64,000 nt of DNA from Rosenbergiella nectarea (GCF_900111105.1 NZ_FOGC01000007.1:123767-187766), one strand, 5' to 3'; counted from the first letter of the stretch, positions 1 through 10,155 are shown. Translations and numbers: made by a program. The notes: generated by a model from the letters alone, not told the origin.

Positions 1-202
1 ACATCTCTTTTTCGACCACATCGGTGACTTCTCCAATGGCGCGTTTGAACAATGGCGTCTGTTCAACGATTGGCAGACGAATTTCGCTAAAGCCATAGCC
101 TGCCAGGACTTGTTTCAGACTCTGTTCGATGCGCTGCCATACCGCAGTGTCTGCTGGCAGGTAATCGTTCATTCCACGTATCGCTTGAATATTTTTCGCC
201 AC
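1..202 (-). CDS. hisS: Histidyl-tRNA synthetase, N-terminal part (runs off window)
   Basis: Reading the minus strand from a GTG at 202 gives a protein beginning [16 protein letters not shown], the conserved start of class II histidyl-tRNA synthetase, which charges tRNA-His in the cytoplasm. Motif-1-side residues ([14 protein letters not shown]) are visible. About 67 codons are present and the gene continues beyond the left edge. It lies 58 bp downstream of ispG in the same direction, the usual enterobacterial order. The GTG start matches the first residues of the family and no better start is seen. Confidence 0.95.
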   Translation of the reverse strand, partial: MAKNIQAIRGMNDYLPADTAVWQRIEQSLKQVLAGYGFSEIRLPIVEQTPLFKRAIGEVTDVVEKEM

Positions 203-260
203 GTTACAATCTCTTTATTTCAAATGCTAAAAAACAGGGCATTGCTGCCCAGTTAAAGGA

Positions 261-1382
261 TTAATTATCAAGGTGCTGGATCGCGATCCGCGCATTTTCA
301 TCAAGCATCGAAGCTTTTGCACGAATACGCGCTTCGAGTTGGTCAATCATATCGTTATTATCTAAACGATCACGTTGACGGACCCCATCTTCATAGAAGC
401 CGCTCTTTTTATTCCCCCCGGTGACACCGAGGGTCGAGACGGTCGCCTCACCGGGACCATTGACTACACAGCCAATAATCGAGATATCCATTGGCGTAAT
501 GATATCTTCTAAACGCTGTTCTAAGGCATTGACCGTACCAATAACATCAAATTCTTGACGTGAACAGGTTGGGCAAGCAATGAAGTTAATCCCGCGTGAA
601 CGGATACGCAGCGATTTTAAAATATCAAAACCCACTTTAATTTCTTCAAGGGGATCCGCGGCTAATGAGATACGTATTGTATCGCCGATCCCTTCAGAAA
701 GGAGAAGTCCTAATCCAATTGCCGATTTAACCGCCCCGGCACGCGCGCCTCCCGCTTCAGTAATCCCTAGGTGCAGCGGTTGTTTAATCTGTTGTGCCAG
801 GAGACGATAAGATTCGACCGCCAAGAATACGTCAGACGCTTTTACGCTGACTTTGAACTGGTCGAAGTTCAAGCGATCGAGGTGTTCGACGTGGCGTAAA
901 GCGGATTCAACCAATGCCTGTGGCGTCGGTTCACCGTATTTTTCCTGCAGATCTTTTTCTAAGGATCCGGCGTTCACCCCAATACGGATCGGAATGTTAT
1001 GATCTCGTGCGCAGTCCACCACTTGACGAATACGTTCGTTATTCCCGATATTTCCTGGGTTGATCCGTAAGCAATCGACACCATATTCAGCAACTTTTAA
1101 GGCAATACGGTAATCGAAATGGATATCAGCCACCAGTGGCACATTCACTTGTTGCTTAATGAGCTTAAAGGCTTCTGCCGCATCCATGGTTGGCACAGAA
1201 ACACGTACAATATCCGCACCGACACGCTCTAACGCTCTGATCTGATTGACCGTCGCTTCAACGTCGGTAGTACGGGTATTGGTCATTGATTGTACAGCGA
1301 TGGGTGCCCCATCGCCGATTGGCACCTTACCGACATAAATACGAGTAGATTTACGACGGTTAATGGGAGCCTCGTTATGCAT
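261..1382 (-). CDS. ispG: 4-hydroxy-3-methylbut-2-enyl diphosphate synthase (flavodoxin)
   Basis: IspG (GcpE) carries out the penultimate step of the MEP isoprenoid pathway, reducing MEcPP to HMBPP with a [4Fe-4S] cluster. The 373-residue length is normal. The cluster ligands are visible near the C-terminus: C270 and C273 in ACPTCSRQ, C305 in [11 protein letters not shown], and E312. The TIM-barrel N-terminal half carries the QSMTNT and NPGN motifs. It sits between rodZ (31 bp upstream) and hisS, and is probably co-transcribed with both. IscU/IscS-dependent cluster supply lies about 12 kb away in this same window. Confidence 0.97.
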   Translation of the reverse strand: MHNEAPINRRKSTRIYVGKVPIGDGAPIAVQSMTNTRTTDVEATVNQIRALERVGADIVRVSVPTMDAAEAFKLIKQQVNVPLVADIHFDYRIALKVAEYGVDCLRINPGNIGNNERIRQVVDCARDHNIPIRIGVNAGSLEKDLQEKYGEPTPQALVESALRHVEHLDRLNFDQFKVSVKASDVFLAVESYRLLAQQIKQPLHLGITEAGGARAGAVKSAIGLGLLLSEGIGDTIRISLAADPLEEIKVGFDILKSLRIRSRGINFIACPTCSRQEFDVIGTVNALEQRLEDIITPMDISIIGCVVNGPGEATVSTLGVTGGNKKSGFYEDGVRQRDRLDNNDMIDQLEARIRAKASMLDENARIAIQHLDN

Positions 1383-1413
1383 AGCTTTTCTCCACTTGCC
1401 TCAATATTGACGC

Positions 1414-2415
1414 TTACGCGCCAACATTCAGACGTGCTACCTGATTACGATGAACAAAACGGCTTAAATCAACTGGCTGTCCACGGAACTGGGCCGAGAC
1501 GGAAGCAGGAGCACCGATTTTTAAATGATAAGGGAGCTTACCAGTGAGATTTAATGCGCCACCACTGTGTTGTAAGCCACTGAAAAGTTTTTTGCCGCTA
1601 GCATCACTCACTTCTAACCAGCAGTCGCCGGTAAATTGCAGTGTTAGCGCATCGGGGCTAGACGGAGCCTGTTGTGCATTATCAGCCGTTGGGGTGGCGG
1701 GTTGAGCAGGTAGCGAGGTTGATACCGCTGGCGTATTCGTGGTTGACGAGGTTTGTGCCGGAGTCGTCGAGGAGGTTGCTGGCGCTGTTACGCTTGTATC
1801 GTTAGCCGGCGCGGTTGACGCTTGAGCGGTCGCCTCGGGTTGCGCGGCCGGTTCTGGCTGCGCATCGTTAGCAGCAGGTTGTGACTCGCTCTGAGTGGCT
1901 TGCTGCGACGAAGGGTCGGTAGATAACGGGATAGACTGGCTAGTACCGGTTCCTTCGTTATCTTGTGTCGACACGCTATTGGTTAATTCACTTTGTGCGG
2001 CTTTATGATTTTGCCACCACCACGCTACAGTAAGTCCCACCACCACAAAAATAATTAACCAGGTGAAAGTTGTTAGCAGTCCATCACGTTTTTTTCTGCT
2101 ACGGCGACTATTAAGCGAGTAATTCTGCATTGGCGTAATATTCGCGGGACGAATCGGCGCGTGTTGAATAGCTTCAGGCAGTAACTCGGCTTCAGGGATC
2201 TGTACTAAGCGAGCATAGGAGCGGATGTATCCACGTAAAAAGGTCGCGGCAAGTTCGGCAGGCGCTTTATCATCTTCGATATCTCGCACTGTAGAGAGCT
2301 TTAGGCAGAGTCTAGCGGCAACATTCTGTTGCGTCATACCTTTTGCTTCACGGGCTTGACGTAAACGCTCACCCGTGGATTTTTTGATAGTGTCTTGATT
2401 GGCTTCAGTATTCAT
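1414..2415 (-). CDS. rodZ: Cytoskeleton protein RodZ
   Basis: RodZ is an inner-membrane, bitopic partner of MreB needed for rod shape. The protein (333 aa) has an N-terminal cytoplasmic helix-turn-helix domain (about residues 14-80), a basic stretch (RRSRKKR), one transmembrane helix at about 113-134, a long Pro/Thr/Ser/Ala/Gln-rich periplasmic linker, and a C-terminal beta domain from about residue 245. An upstream in-frame start at 2493 would add 26 residues, but the family begins MNTEA, so ATG at 2415 is chosen. The linker is low-complexity and is expected to vary between species. Confidence 0.93.
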   Translation of the reverse strand: MNTEANQDTIKKSTGERLRQAREAKGMTQQNVAARLCLKLSTVRDIEDDKAPAELAATFLRGYIRSYARLVQIPEAELLPEAIQHAPIRPANITPMQNYSLNSRRSRKKRDGLLTTFTWLIIFVVVGLTVAWWWQNHKAAQSELTNSVSTQDNEGTGTSQSIPLSTDPSSQQATQSESQPAANDAQPEPAAQPEATAQASTAPANDTSVTAPATSSTTPAQTSSTTNTPAVSTSLPAQPATPTADNAQQAPSSPDALTLQFTGDCWLEVSDASGKKLFSGLQHSGGALNLTGKLPYHLKIGAPASVSAQFRGQPVDLSRFVHRNQVARLNVGA

Positions 2416-2677
2416 TCGCAATATAACGTCAGTACTGTATCGAGGGTGAAAAGTTCGCGCTAACGGTAGTTGGTCTGTGACGCTAGCGACCAAGTACGGC
2501 GTTGCACGGCGATAAATTCATGGTTCAAATCAATCTGTTCAGTGGATTCAGTGTAATGATAGTGTGTTTTTTCAATAGCATCGCAAAACTGCGTTAGCTT
2601 ATTCCGACACGACTCATACACTTATTCCCTCAACAGTTATCATTCTGACGACTGTATTGCTGGCTTTAACACCGCCG

Positions 2678-3118
2678 CTAACGTGCTGACTTCGGTAAAC
2701 AAGGATCCCAAGAGCGGTTTTCTTGTCCGCCATTCTGATTACCTATTGTTTTTTTATCACGTTTAACAATACGTCGAGCTTCATCATACTGCCCTAAAGT
2801 ACAAAGAAAAGCACCGTAATTATCACTTAGCCGGGTATTTTCTGGAGCCATCTGAAAAGCACGCTGATAATACAAAAGAGCCGTTGAGGTGTCACCTTGA
2901 TGGGCTGCTATCTGTGCCAAGCCCCACCATCCTTGAACATTATTCGGCTGTAAAGCAACCACTTTTCGAAAATTGCGCTCGGCGTGGGTAAGTTGCTGCA
3001 TCTGGAGATATTGCTCCCCGAGATAGAGTCGCATCGCCACACTCTGTTCCACCGCTGAATAGTGCTGGCAACCAGCAAGTATACTTACCCCCAGCACTGC
3101 CCTTTTCCATTTAGCCAT
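2678..3118 (-). CDS. pilW: PilW-like TPR lipoprotein, C-terminally shortened
   Basis: A lipoprotein signal is visible at the start (MAKWKRAVLGVSILAGC, lipobox LAGC, lipidated Cys17). About three tetratricopeptide units follow, including HAERNFRKVVALQPNN and TALLYYQRAFQMAPEN. This matches PilW/PilF-type TPR lipoproteins encoded between rlmN and rodZ in many gammaproteobacteria, where they support type IV pilus secretin assembly. The family is usually around 240-260 residues; this one has only 146. Homology stops after the GQYDEARR repeat and is replaced by an unrelated basic tail, so it looks truncated, perhaps non-functional. The 262 bp to rodZ shows no recognisable continuation. Confidence 0.6.
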   Translation of the reverse strand: MAKWKRAVLGVSILAGCQHYSAVEQSVAMRLYLGEQYLQMQQLTHAERNFRKVVALQPNNVQGWWGLAQIAAHQGDTSTALLYYQRAFQMAPENTRLSDNYGAFLCTLGQYDEARRIVKRDKKTIGNQNGGQENRSWDPCLPKSAR

Positions 3119-3196
3119 TTTCTAGCCCTTATCATCCTTGATGGGGGGCTAGCATGACAGAATCAGTACAACGATGGTTATCCCTTTGACTAAAGG

Positions 3197-4366
3197 CTAG
3201 AGGGCTTTCACAGAAATTTGTTCGCCTGCCATTTTTTTGCGTAAGGTACGTTTAGTCCGATCGATAACATCACCGGCCAACTGCCCACAAGCCGCATCGA
3301 TATCGTCACCACGGGTCTTACGCACTATGGTCGTAAAACCGTAATCCATTAACACTTTTGAAAAACGGTCGATACGGCTATTAGAACTCCGCCCATAAGG
3401 TGCGCCTGGGAAGGGGTTCCACGGGATCAGGTTAATTTTGCACGGCGTATCTTTTAATAATGCCGCTAATTCATGGGCATCATCGGTACTGTCGTTGACA
3501 TGGTCTAGCATCACGTATTCAATGGTAACACGGCCTTGGTTAGCATTAGACTTACCAATATAGCGTTTCACCGCGGCTAAGAATGCTTCGATGTTATACT
3601 TCTTATTAATTGGCACGATCTCATCACGCACTTTGTCATTCGAGGCATGCAGTGAGATGGCTAGCGCCACGTCAATCATATCGCCAAGTTTGTCTAGCGC
3701 GGGGACAACACCTGATGTCGACAAGGTGACGCGACGTTTCGATAAGCCAAAGCCGAAATCGTCGAGCATGATCTCCATCGCCGGGACGACGTTAGTGAGG
3801 TTAAGTAAGGGTTCACCCATTCCCATCATCACAACGTTGGTGATCGGGCGCTGACCGGTCACTTTCGCCGCGCCGATAATTTTCGCTGCGCGCCATACCT
3901 GTCCGATTATTTCTGAAACTTTTAGATTACGGTTAAATCCCTGTTGTGCGGTCGAGCAGAACTTACACTCTAAGGCACAGCCGACTTGTGAGGATACACA
4001 CAACGTCGCCCGATCTTTTTCTGGAATATAAACGGTTTCGACTAACTGGTCGCCGACTCGTATCGCCCACTTGATGGTACCGTCTGAAGAACGCATCTCT
4101 TCTGCGACTTCCGGTGCGCGGATCTCCGCCATGTCACTAAGCTTTTGACGAAATTTTTTATTGATGTCCGTCATTTGCTCGAAATCGTCACAGCAGTAGT
4201 GGTAAATCCACTTCATAATCTGATCTGCACGGAAGGGCTTTTCGCCTAAGGACGCGACAAACTTGCGCATTTCTGTGCGATTCAGGTCGAGTAAATTAAT
4301 CTTTGTGGATTTAACAGGCGAAATCGCTGGCGCGAAAATTTCTGGGGTGGTGATAGAGTCTGACAT
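3197..4366 (-). CDS. rlmN: Dual-specificity RNA methyltransferase RlmN
   Basis: Radical-SAM enzyme that methylates C2 of A2503 in 23S rRNA and A37 in some tRNAs. The 389-residue protein carries the radical-SAM cluster motif C130-x3-C134-x2-C137 (CALECKFC) and a GMGEP motif. The catalytic C-terminal cysteine is at about C360 in [10 protein letters not shown]; the second conserved cysteine of the family normally lies near residue 120, here C123 in LCVSSQ. An N-terminal extension precedes KINLLDLNR. It lies upstream of pilW on the same strand and follows ndk, the conserved arrangement. Confidence 0.97.
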   Translation of the reverse strand: MSDSITTPEIFAPAISPVKSTKINLLDLNRTEMRKFVASLGEKPFRADQIMKWIYHYCCDDFEQMTDINKKFRQKLSDMAEIRAPEVAEEMRSSDGTIKWAIRVGDQLVETVYIPEKDRATLCVSSQVGCALECKFCSTAQQGFNRNLKVSEIIGQVWRAAKIIGAAKVTGQRPITNVVMMGMGEPLLNLTNVVPAMEIMLDDFGFGLSKRRVTLSTSGVVPALDKLGDMIDVALAISLHASNDKVRDEIVPINKKYNIEAFLAAVKRYIGKSNANQGRVTIEYVMLDHVNDSTDDAHELAALLKDTPCKINLIPWNPFPGAPYGRSSNSRIDRFSKVLMDYGFTTIVRKTRGDDIDAACGQLAGDVIDRTKRTLRKKMAGEQISVKAL

Positions 4367-4422
4367 AGTAATCTCTGGCCTCGTTGTTACACGTTATGGC
4401 ACGTAAAAGGAATTGAAAATTT

Positions 4423-4459
4423 AAAAAAACGCACCCCCTCACAAGGTAAGGGGGTGCGT
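4423..4459 (-). terminator. Rho-independent terminator of ndk
   Basis: On the minus strand an 11-bp GC-rich stem (ACGCACCCCCT pairing with AGGGGGTGCGT) with a 9-base loop is followed by a run of seven T. It lies 54 bp after the ndk stop and before rlmN, so it should end ndk transcription and leave rlmN with its own promoter. Confidence 0.9.
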
Positions 4460-4513
4460 AGTGTACATCCATCTGCTATCAGATGCGAATGTACTGTGTT
4501 CGACACGTTAAAA

Positions 4514-4945
4514 TTAACGAGTGCGTGCACACACTTCTTCAGCAGAGAAGAAGTAAGCAATTTCACGTGCTGCAGACTCAGCAGAGTCAGAACCGTGAGT
4601 TGCATTTTCAGTGAAGCTGTCAGCGTAATCCGCACGCAGAGTTCCTGCTAATGCGTTGTCTGGGTTAGTTGCGCCCATCAGGTCACGGTGACGCTGGATA
4701 GCGTTTTCACCTTCTAATACAGAAACAACAACTGGACCAGAAGTCATGAACTCAACCAGACCATCAAAGAATGGACGGCCTTTATGCTCAGCGTAGAAGC
4801 CTTCTGCTTGCTCTTTAGTCAGTTGCAGCATTTTAGCGCCCACGATTTTGAAGCCAGCGCTTTCAAAACGGTTGTAAATTGCACCAATTACATTTTTAGC
4901 AACGGCGTTTGGCTTAATGATAGAAAAAGTACGTTCGATTGTCAT
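4514..4945 (-). CDS. ndk: Nucleoside diphosphate kinase
   Basis: Ndk balances NTP and dNTP pools by transferring gamma-phosphate through a phosphohistidine. The 143-residue protein has the NATHGSDS active-site motif with catalytic H117, plus the family start [14 protein letters not shown] longer reading frame begins at 4969, but the family length and an AGGTCA-like ribosome site favour ATG at 4945. It is a single-gene unit with its own terminator downstream. Confidence 0.97.
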   Translation of the reverse strand: MTIERTFSIIKPNAVAKNVIGAIYNRFESAGFKIVGAKMLQLTKEQAEGFYAEHKGRPFFDGLVEFMTSGPVVVSVLEGENAIQRHRDLMGATNPDNALAGTLRADYADSFTENATHGSDSAESAAREIAYFFSAEEVCARTR

Positions 4946-5106
4946 AGTGACCTCAGTCTGAGCTTGCAAAATACCCTAGCGTCGTTCAATCACTCTGGAC
5001 GGACGACGATAGTGAGAAACGGCGCCGATTATAGGTGGCAAACGCGTCGTTGCCTAGGTTAATCCATTATTTTTTATCATTTTGCATTGATTTTATTCTT
5101 CCTTCG

Positions 5107-5129
5107 CGCCTGATCACAGTGTTCAGGCG
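5107..5129. promoter_or_regulatory. Inverted repeat between ndk and sseA
   Basis: A perfect 7-bp dyad (CGCCTGA ... TCAGGCG) with a 9-bp spacer lies in the divergent ndk/sseA intergenic region. It has no T-run, so it is more likely an operator or a structured leader than a terminator. No regulator can be assigned. Confidence 0.3.
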
Positions 5130-5217
5130 TTAACCCTAAGCAGACTAAAAAGCTCCGTGACAAATTGAGCAAGCTTTGTCACTCTGTTCATCTTGACGTT
5201 TTAGGAGTGGAGAGACA

Positions 5218-6060
5218 ATGAGTCAAACTGTTTTCGTGACGCCACGGTGGCTGGCTGACCACCTCAACGATACCGGGATACAGGTATTGGATGCGCGATT
5301 GTTACCCCCGGGACAAGAGCGAGTTCGTGACGTTGAGCGTGAATACCGTGCGGGGCATCTCCCTGAGGCAGTCTTCTTTAATATCGAACAACTCTCTGAT
5401 AGCCAAAGTCCCTATCCTCATATGTTACCTCGTCCCGATCACTTTGCCGTGGCGATGCGAGAACTTGGTGTCGATCATGAAAAGCATCTTATCGTTTACG
5501 ATGAGGGGAATCTCTTTTCTGCGCCCCGGGCATGGTGGATGTTACGTCACTTCGGTGTTGAAAAGGTCTCGATATTGGCGGGCGGCTTACAAGCCTGGCA
5601 ACAGAAAAACTTGCCTCTCGCGACCAGTGAAGTCTCCCTTGCTCCGACGCAATTTGAAGCCTACGTAGCAGAAGATAACGTAATCCCCCTAACCAAAATG
5701 TTAGTCCTAAGCCATGAAGGTGGCACGCAAATTATTGATGCGCGCTCTGCTCCACGCTTTAACGCCGAGGCTGATGAACCTCGTCCTGGATTACGTCGCG
5801 GCCATATTCCCAACAGCCTTAATTTACCTTGGGATCACTTAGTCAGTGAAGGACGCCTAAAAGATAATGACACGTTACAGGCACTGTTCAAGCAGGCGGG
5901 CGTCGATACCACTCAGCCTGCCGTCGTCACCTGCGGTTCAGGGGTTACCGCTGTGGTACTGTTACTCGCCTTACATCAACTAGGACAGCAGCAGGTCAGC
6001 CTTTATGATGGTTCTTGGGGGGAATGGGGAAGTCGCGATGATTTACCGGTAAGGCCTTAG
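5218..6060 (+). CDS. sseA: 3-mercaptopyruvate sulfurtransferase
   Basis: Two-domain rhodanese that moves sulfur from 3-mercaptopyruvate to acceptors such as cyanide or thiols. The 280-residue protein has the second-domain active loop TCGSGVTA with catalytic C239, and the CGSGVTA sequence is the signature separating mercaptopyruvate from thiosulfate sulfurtransferases. A GGAGTGGAGAG ribosome site precedes ATG 5218. It is transcribed away from ndk. Confidence 0.95.
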   Translation: MSQTVFVTPRWLADHLNDTGIQVLDARLLPPGQERVRDVEREYRAGHLPEAVFFNIEQLSDSQSPYPHMLPRPDHFAVAMRELGVDHEKHLIVYDEGNLFSAPRAWWMLRHFGVEKVSILAGGLQAWQQKNLPLATSEVSLAPTQFEAYVAEDNVIPLTKMLVLSHEGGTQIIDARSAPRFNAEADEPRPGLRRGHIPNSLNLPWDHLVSEGRLKDNDTLQALFKQAGVDTTQPAVVTCGSGVTAVVLLLALHQLGQQQVSLYDGSWGEWGSRDDLPVRP

Positions 6061-6651
6061 TGGAGCAATATCGAGCAAGACAAGCGGTTAACATATACTG
6101 AAAGTGTCCTTAACGGGTCAAAATCCTCTCTTGTCTCGAGACCAGTAGGTTTTGCTCTGTACCTAAACCGCTACAGTAGTAGAAGAGTGACCTGACTCAC
6201 CAAAAGTAAGCACGGCCCCAAGCGGGATTGTTGTGAGAGAATGTCCGGTTTGATAGCGACAGGCACGGTGAGGACTTCACCGCGCCTAATCCTTCTTACG
6301 ACGACTTCCTATAGTCTTTACCCAGCCATTAGGCGTTCGCCCGTTTCGACGGCAATACCCTTAGCTTTAATGAGTTGCAATACTTTATCCGCTCATCGAG
6401 ACCGGTACTGTTTACCGGTAGGTATAATCGTTGAGGACGAGTCTGCCATATTCACCTCGGTCAAATGGGTATTTACTCATCACGTTAGTGGATATGAACA
6501 CCCTGATTCAGCAGAGCCTATCAGCAATCAATCCCGCATATCCGAGTGACATACCTCAAAAATTTGATTTTTTTGATTAAAATACAAACAACACTTGTTC
6601 CTTGGCACGGAACAGTATAAGTTATTCCCTATCAAGGAAGAGGGGCCTTGC
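6061..6651. other. 590-bp gap between sseA and higB, apparently decayed
   Basis: No intact gene is seen. On the minus strand around 6286-6390 there is coding-like sequence in two frames (for example IKAKGIAVETGERLMA followed after a frame change by GWVKTIGSRRKKD and a stop). This suggests a decayed gene, but I do not recognise the family. Short dyads are present, such as ACCGGTA/TACCGGT around 6410. Confidence 0.35.
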
Positions 6652-6930
6652 ATGATTAAGTCTTTTAAGCACAAAGGATTGAATAAGTTTTTCGAGACAG
6701 GTCAGATAGGAGGAATTCAGGCGAATCACGTCTCAAAACTCAGATTGAGGCTTGCCATACTCCACGCCGCCATCGAAATATCAGACGTTACTATACAAGG
6801 TTATGATCTTCACGAACTCAAGGGTGACAGAAAAGGAATTTGGTCAATATCGGTAAATGGTAACTGGCGCATAACTTTCGAATTTAAAGATGGCGATGCC
6901 TACATCATCAACTATGAGGACTACCACTAA
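6652..6930 (+). CDS. higB: HigB-type RelE/ParE-superfamily toxin
   Basis: A 92-residue protein with the HigB/plasmid-killer pattern: MIKSFKHKGLNKFFETG at the start, an LRLRLAILHAA segment, DLHELKGDRKGIWSISVNGNWRITFEF in the core and the NYEDYH C-terminus. HigB toxins are ribosome-dependent mRNA endonucleases held inactive by HigA. A longer frame begins at 6595, but the family start and the purine-rich GAAGAGGGG upstream support ATG 6652. Its stop overlaps the higA start (TAATG), indicating translational coupling. It is toxin-first, as usual for hig loci. Confidence 0.9.
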   Translation: MIKSFKHKGLNKFFETGQIGGIQANHVSKLRLRLAILHAAIEISDVTIQGYDLHELKGDRKGIWSISVNGNWRITFEFKDGDAYIINYEDYH

Positions 6931-7250
6931 TGAGTGAAATGTTTAATCCCCCCCACGTTGGAGAAGTTATTGCAGAGATAATTGAAAGTATCGACATAGG
7001 TACTCGTGAATTCTCTAGGGCGATGGATATCTCTCCATCATCCGCACACCGCTTACTTAACGGCCAAACTGTAGTGACGCCTGATATGGCGGTTAAATTG
7101 TCTGCAGTATTAGGTAATAATCCTAAGTTTTGGCTTAACCTACAAGCTAACTACAGCCTATATCATGCACAATCGTCGGTTGATACTTCTCACTTACGCA
7201 GACTGGTGGCAGATGCCCCCTCTCCTGTCATGGCACAATCCAAACCTTAG
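6930..7250 (+). CDS. higA: HigA-type antitoxin, XRE-family HTH
   Basis: The 106-residue protein has a helix-turn-helix of the HigA/VapI type (TREFSRAMDISPSSAHRLLNGQTVVTPDMAVKLSAVLG, about residues 24-65) followed by the characteristic PKFWLNLQANYSLYHA segment. It should bind and neutralise HigB and repress the operon. It overlaps higB by one base. The pair interrupts the sseA-sseB interval and sits next to decayed sequence, suggesting acquisition. Confidence 0.9.
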   Translation: MSEMFNPPHVGEVIAEIIESIDIGTREFSRAMDISPSSAHRLLNGQTVVTPDMAVKLSAVLGNNPKFWLNLQANYSLYHAQSSVDTSHLRRLVADAPSPVMAQSKP

Positions 7251-7398
7251 AGAGCATTAACTCAGATGGGTAATCCCTCAATGCTTCGGCAGATAATGGG
7301 GACAGGAGCATTGTATGATTGACATAGTGGTCTCCAAAAGAAGATACACGTTAAGTCAAGACGAAATATTTTTTAGCCTGCTCATCGAAAGATAAACG

Positions 7399-7434
7399 CC
7401 TGAAAGTTAGTTATCCAACTTTCAGGGTTCTTTT
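7399..7434 (+). terminator. Terminator-like hairpin downstream of higBA
   Basis: A perfect 10-bp stem (CCTGAAAGTT / AACTTTCAGG) with an 8-base loop is followed by GTTCTTTT. It lies between the convergent higA and sseB genes and could serve the plus-strand higBA transcript. Confidence 0.6.
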
Positions 7435-7448
7435 AACAAGCACTGCTT

Positions 7449-8216
7449 TTAAATTATCCGCTGGCTACCCTTAAAATCTCGCAGGAAACTGCCCCAACGT
7501 CGTTCATAGAATGGGGTGATGTGCGCAGTGAAAAAATGACTAATGCCAGAGGGCTGCTCAGTCACTTCACACAGGTCGATTAAGGCATCATCCGGTAAGG
7601 TATCGACCGCGACTTGGCCCGCTTGCTGAATAATCTCGTCAATTTCTTCATCCGCTTCAATCCCTACGAGTAAATTAGCCGGTAACCCCTGGCCTTCACG
7701 AATTTCGGCCAGAAAAGCACGACGCACCGTCTTAAGCCCGGCAAAGAGTGTAGTAAGCGAGCTGACGAGCTGCGCAGGCGGTTCATCGATCGCCGAGACC
7801 AGCAATGTTTCTCCACCTTCAATGACTCGCTGTTCAGAAAGCACATCGCCGCGATTATCTAGTAAGGCTGCAATCTCGCTGGCTGAAAATTCTTTACCTG
7901 CGCTCCGTTTAGGATTGAGAAAGAGATTTTCTCCCCGCGTCAATTCAAAGAGCGTTTTGACAGGAAGTTTGACCCAAGGCTCTCCGGACTCGCATACCTC
8001 ATTAAGGACCTGTTCTGAGGTAAAAAAAGGAATGACGCTTTCGCCATCTGCCTTCTCCCAATGCGTCAATTCGACGCCCGACTCGGCAGTCAATTGTTGT
8101 TCAACGCTGCGGCCTAAAACCCAGACATCAGCGTCCAACAATGCCTGAAAAAAAGCAGGTCGATACGCTGGCTCAGTTGCCGCCTGCTCCAACAGTTTTT
8201 CCAATTCAACGGACAT
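7449..8216 (-). CDS. sseB: SseB family protein (enhanced serine sensitivity)
   Basis: The 255-residue protein follows the SseB pattern throughout, including HWEKADGESVIPFFTS near residue 55 and the C-terminal ISHFFTAHITPFYERRWGSFLRDFKGSQRII. In E. coli, overexpression of the homologue causes serine sensitivity; the biochemical role is unclear. It is unrelated to the Salmonella T3SS translocon protein of the same name. It lies just downstream of pepB on the same strand, the order found in E. coli. Confidence 0.92.
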   Translation of the reverse strand: MSVELEKLLEQAATEPAYRPAFFQALLDADVWVLGRSVEQQLTAESGVELTHWEKADGESVIPFFTSEQVLNEVCESGEPWVKLPVKTLFELTRGENLFLNPKRSAGKEFSASEIAALLDNRGDVLSEQRVIEGGETLLVSAIDEPPAQLVSSLTTLFAGLKTVRRAFLAEIREGQGLPANLLVGIEADEEIDEIIQQAGQVAVDTLPDDALIDLCEVTEQPSGISHFFTAHITPFYERRWGSFLRDFKGSQRII

Positions 8217-8259
8217 AATAGGCTCTCGAAATCGGCAGGCTAACCGCCTGCCCCGCAGA

Positions 8260-9546
8260 TTATTTTAATAGCAGATTTGCTAAGGTACGCACACCAATCC
8301 CCGTGGCACCCGCTGACCACTGATCGACGCCAGCCTTACGATAAGTTGCTGAACAGTCAATGTGTAACCACCCTTTTTTATACTCGGTCACGAACCATGA
8401 TAAAAAGGCAGCGGCACTGCTGGCTCCGGCAGTATGTGCTGGGCTAGCAATATTATTCAGATCAGCAAAATTGGAAGGAAGGTGCTGACGGTGGAACTCC
8501 GCAAGGGGTAAACGCCAGAAGCTTTCCCCTTCTATGTCCGCACTGTGCAGCAGCGATTGTGCCGCGATGTCATCAAAGCTAAATAACGCATGATAATCAT
8601 TACCGAGTGCCATCTTCGCCGCACCGGTGAGGGTTGCCGCATCGATTAATAATTCAGGTTGTTGTGCGCTAGCATCGATTAACCCATCCGCTAACACTAA
8701 GCGGCCCTCGGCATCGGTGTTCATCACTTCAACCGACTTACCGTTACGATAATGGATAATATCGCCCAGGCGCATCGCATTACCGCTCACCATATTATCT
8801 GCACAGCAAAGGATCAGTTTTACGCGCTTAGTCAAACCGCGAGCAATCGCCAAGGCTAACGCTCCGGTTAGGGTGGCTGCACCGCCCATATCTGACTTCA
8901 TCGAGTCCATCGGTGCACTCGGTTTAAGGCTATAGCCCCCCGTATCAAAGGTAATCCCTTTACCGACTAGGCAAGCGAAAACAGGCGCTGCATCGTCACC
9001 GCTCGGGTTATAGTCGAGAGTTAATAATGCCGGGGCACGAGTGGAGGCACGGCCTACGGTATGCAGACCGAGGTAGCCTTGTTCGCGTAGCTCGTCGCCT
9101 TTTAGGATACGATAAGTCACCGCATCAGGGGCAACATTATTCAGCAAATCTACCGCGGCACGGGCGAGTTCTTGAGGGCCCAGATCTTCCGCCGGTTTAT
9201 TGATGGTATCGCGTACCCAATCGATGATCGTCAAGCGATGATCAAGTTCAGTGAGATCCGCTTCAGACAGCGTCGGCCAAGTAACCTGCCGCTGCCCTTT
9301 CGGTGAGCGAAAACCTTGCCAGAACGCCCAACAGGCTTCAAGATCCCATCCCTCACCGGTTAACACAACGTGGCGAATACCTTGTTGGTCGAGTTTACGT
9401 GCGGCGCGCTGTATAGCACCATTCTTCTCTGCCTCTGCAAGGTGGATCGTCATCCCTTCGGCATGAGGACTCATCAGAGCTTTGGCCCCCCAGCACTCCG
9501 CTGCGGGGTGCTGACTTAACTGTAATTGCATGGCTGTGGTCATCAC
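8260..9546 (-). CDS. pepB: Peptidase B (M17 leucyl aminopeptidase family)
   Basis: Cytoplasmic two-metal aminopeptidase. The 428-residue protein shows the M17 signature NTDAEGRL at 276-283, the metal/lysine loop [11 protein letters not shown] at 194-204 and DMGGAA near 219-224. Length and the C-terminal [14 protein letters not shown] match PepB rather than the longer PepA. It is placed after iscX at the distal end of the isc cluster, as in E. coli, with 13 bp between the genes. Confidence 0.95.
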   Translation of the reverse strand: MMTTAMQLQLSQHPAAECWGAKALMSPHAEGMTIHLAEAEKNGAIQRAARKLDQQGIRHVVLTGEGWDLEACWAFWQGFRSPKGQRQVTWPTLSEADLTELDHRLTIIDWVRDTINKPAEDLGPQELARAAVDLLNNVAPDAVTYRILKGDELREQGYLGLHTVGRASTRAPALLTLDYNPSGDDAAPVFACLVGKGITFDTGGYSLKPSAPMDSMKSDMGGAATLTGALALAIARGLTKRVKLILCCADNMVSGNAMRLGDIIHYRNGKSVEVMNTDAEGRLVLADGLIDASAQQPELLIDAATLTGAAKMALGNDYHALFSFDDIAAQSLLHSADIEGESFWRLPLAEFHRQHLPSNFADLNNIASPAHTAGASSAAAFLSWFVTEYKKGWLHIDCSATYRKAGVDQWSAGATGIGVRTLANLLLK

Positions 9547-9558
9547 TGACTCCTAAAC

Positions 9559-9759
9559 TTATTCGTATTCGTCGATCCAGACTAACAAAATCGCTTCTAA
9601 GATTTTCTCGTTTGATGCGTCAGGATTGTCATCGAAGCCCTCTAGTGCACAGATCCAGGTATGTAGATCAGTAAACCTTACGGTTTTAGGATCGGTGTCT
9701 GGATAGAGATCGTACAAGGCTTCACCGATCTCACGACTATCTGTCCATTTTATTGACAT
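9559..9759 (-). CDS. iscX: Fe-S cluster assembly protein IscX
   Basis: A 66-residue acidic protein ([18 protein letters not shown] at the start, [19 protein letters not shown] at the end) that binds IscS and modulates cysteine desulfurase activity. The start at ATG 9759 (MSIKWTDS) is chosen over an in-frame ATG at 9774 because the family has 66 residues. Last gene of the isc operon, 58 bp after fdx. Confidence 0.95.
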   Translation of the reverse strand: MSIKWTDSREIGEALYDLYPDTDPKTVRFTDLHTWICALEGFDDNPDASNEKILEAILLVWIDEYE

Positions 9760-9817
9760 ACGTATTTTCTCCATAGCAATCGGGCCAGAGGTTAAGTCTG
9801 GCCCGATGAGGAATCAA

Positions 9818-10153
9818 TTAGTGTTCCCGTGCGTGGTTCACGGTATAGCGTGGGAATTCGACGGTGAGGTCTTCGTCGGTCACCCGTGCTTGGCAGCTTA
9901 ACCGGCTTTCTGGCTCAAGCCCCCAAGCCTTATCCAGCATGTCGTCTTCCAGCTCCGAGCTTTCGGCTAAAGAGTCAAAACCTTCGCGCACCACACAGTG
10001 ACACGTGGTACAAGCACAGGATTTTTCGCAAGCGTGCTCGACATCAATTCCATTACGTAACGCGACATTCAGAATTGTTTCTCCAGGGGTCGCATCATAA
10101 ACACCGCCATCCGGTAATAAATCGGCGTGGGGTAAAATCACTACTTTTGGCAT
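9818..10153 (-). CDS. fdx: Isc-type [2Fe-2S] ferredoxin
   Basis: Adrenodoxin-type ferredoxin of 111 residues that supplies electrons to IscU-based cluster assembly. The four cluster ligands are C42, C48, C51 and C87, within CEKSCACTTC and SCQAR. It begins 2 bp after hscA, so it is translationally linked to it. Confidence 0.97.
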   Translation of the reverse strand: MPKVVILPHADLLPDGGVYDATPGETILNVALRNGIDVEHACEKSCACTTCHCVVREGFDSLAESSELEDDMLDKAWGLEPESRLSCQARVTDEDLTVEFPRYTVNHAREH

Positions 10154-10155
10154 AA

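Noticed and set aside
4387-4635. 82-codon minus-strand frame over the ndk 3' end
   Set aside because: It is another frame of ndk and runs through its terminator.
5107-5129. Terminator for sseA or ndk at the CGCCTGA dyad
   Set aside because: It lies upstream of both divergent genes and no T-run follows.
6241-6549. 102-codon plus-strand frame after sseA
   Set aside because: Composition is not protein-like, there is no recognisable domain, and it overlaps coding-like remnants on the other strand.
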